From positions 1-21,824 of the forward strand of contig JAHWIM010000057.1 in the NCBI GenBank assembly GCA_019322535.1: a stretch of 21,824 nucleotides of DNA, read 5' to 3'. The stretch comes from Candidatus Woesearchaeota archaeon (GTDB lineage: Archaea > Nanobdellota > Nanobdellia > Woesearchaeales > WJKL01). The first letter of the stretch is position 1. Each line of letters starts with the position of its first letter. The position numbers were made by a program, and so were the translations under genes. The notes beneath the pieces are model-generated. The model saw only the letters and a list, made by a program, of their open reading frames with translations, was not told the DNA's origin and did not search any database. Below are positions 21,104 through 21,824 of this stretch, one piece after another.

Positions 21104-21744
21104 TTTACAAATTTAAGAATATCAGTTAGCTTATCAACTTCATGATTAACTACTTCTTTTATTTGAGAAATATGCGGCTTTACAGCAAAACTTTCTACAT
21201 TTTTCAACATCCAATAATCATTAATATCATCTCCGCCAACAGAAATGCAATCCTTTAGCTCAGCCCCATACAGTGCAGCAAAATCTTCCATAACTTTAAC
21301 CTTTCCTTCGCCTCTCCTATAAAATTTAACATCAATTATATCTTTAAAACACCCTTCTTCATCAAAAACAAATTCATGTCCTGAAAAAACAGAATCAGAT
21401 CCTAACTCCTCACCAACCATGTCTGCAAAAATACTTATTGCTCCTGTGATAATTGCTATCTTAAATCCTTTTTTCTTCAAACCTTCAATTAGTTCCTTAG
21501 CTCCTTCAACCAGCTCATAATCTTTTAAAACTTCCTTAAAATCTTCTAATTTTAATTTAGTTTCTCTCCAAATCTCTGCTAACCTTCTTCTCCATTCAGC
21601 AAAACCAATCTTACCTTCATCATAGAGCTTTTGGTATTCTTTATCAATTTCTTTAGGAACTCCAAATTTATCTCTTACTTTAATCCAGGCAGTCTCCCCT
21701 TTAACTAAAGTTCCTTCTAAATCAAAAAAGGCAATCTTAGTCAT
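21100..21744 (-). CDS. HAD-family phosphatase, phosphoserine phosphatase-like
   Basis: A 214-aa cytoplasmic HAD hydrolase of the SerB-like group. Motif I is FFDLEGTLV (nucleophile D8; the usual second Asp is Glu10), motif II is IITGA (T100), and motif IV is GGDDINDYWM (D172, D173, D176). A small helical cap lies at about 15-75. Phosphoserine phosphatase activity is the usual annotation, but the Glu at the general-acid position and the lack of serine biosynthesis neighbours mean the substrate could be another phospho-ester. It leads an overlapping pair with the small membrane protein gene. Confidence 0.8.
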   Translation of the reverse strand: MTKIAFFDLEGTLVKGETAWIKVRDKFGVPKEIDKEYQKLYDEGKIGFAEWRRRLAEIWRETKLKLEDFKEVLKDYELVEGAKELIEGLKKKGFKIAIITGAISIFADMVGEELGSDSVFSGHEFVFDEEGCFKDIIDVKFYRRGEGKVKVMEDFAALYGAELKDCISVGGDDINDYWMLKNVESFAVKPHISQIKEVVNHEVDKLTDILKFVK

Positions 21745-21751
21745 CTTAGAA

Positions 21752-21824
21752 TTATTGATTTATTCCAGCACACTTCATTGTTGTATGTCCGCATGCCTTG
21801 CAGCTATACTTTTCAAACTTGCTG
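21752..21824 (-). CDS. zinc-ribbon protein, C-terminal end only (partial)
   Basis: The window edge cuts this gene. The last 23 residues read SKFEKYSCKACGHTTMKCAG, then INQ and a TAA at 21752-21754. The CKAC-GHTTMKC arrangement is a zinc-binding C2-type or ribbon tail as seen in small archaeal RNA-binding zinc proteins. The start and full family are outside the window. The gene ends 8 bp before the HAD gene start, so it probably leads that operon. Confidence 0.6.
   Translation of the reverse strand, partial: SKFEKYSCKACGHTTMKCAGINQ

Overview
The window looks like a piece of an AT-rich archaeal chromosome, most likely a DPANN archaeon of the Woesearchaeota/Pacearchaeota type. This placement is inferred from gene content and style, not from a marker-gene tree. 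The evidence is: BRE/TATA-like boxes about 25-28 nt upstream of many start codons (leaderless transcripts); a tRNA gene with a short intron at the canonical archaeal position and no encoded CCA; an aIF-5A homologue; HerA, Mre11 and MCM-type ATPases; an AbrB-PhoU regulator; the OapA/B/C-like GTPase/DUF2073/Zn-ribbon trio; and secreted proteins with the CTDSDGG...NGACL repeats common in these lineages. Genes are densely packed. Two convergent pairs end with stop codons that directly abut (2281/2282 and 5044/5045).

Layout. 1-373: an intron-containing tRNA-Thr(TGT) on the minus strand with a perfect hairpin just past its 3' end. 374-2281: an uncharacterised protein and the YchF-type GTPase, transcribed divergently from back-to-back TATA boxes. 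2282-4186: a PocR-GAF-GGDEF diguanylate cyclase preceded by an unusual, comparatively GC-rich leader or intergenic region with tiny ORFs, very strong Shine-Dalgarno sites and mutually exclusive hairpins. 4187-7785: an AbrB-PhoU regulator, the Oap-like trio (its B-C junction carries an apparent short insertion flanked by a direct repeat) and an MCM-like ATPase without the usual N-terminal region. 7883-11191: a large cysteine-rich secreted protein and a membrane-anchored winged-helix regulator. 11273-13290: an operon of a UPF0175-like protein, a PIN-like protein, a site-2-protease-like membrane peptidase and a small membrane protein. 13371-14013: a small basic protein and an IF-5A-like protein lacking the hypusine-site lysine. 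14065-18755: a HerA-like DNA translocase overlapping by one base with a second GGDEF protein, an unknown protein and Mre11. 18800-21824: a ZIP metal transporter, a secreted protein with a PEF-CTERM-like tail, a membrane-anchored cyclophilin, a small membrane protein, a HAD phosphatase and the 3' end of a zinc-ribbon gene.

How it fits together. Two themes stand out. One is DNA replication and repair: MCM-like, Oap-like trio, HerA and Mre11. The other is cyclic-dinucleotide signalling, which is rare in archaea: two GGDEF proteins, both with intact catalytic motifs and an RxxD inhibitory site. The second GGDEF gene is tied to herA by a stop/start overlap. The best candidates for something undescribed are the HerA-GGDEF-unknown-Mre11 cluster, the switch-like leader of the PocR-GGDEF gene, and the IF-5A paralogue without a hypusination lysine.
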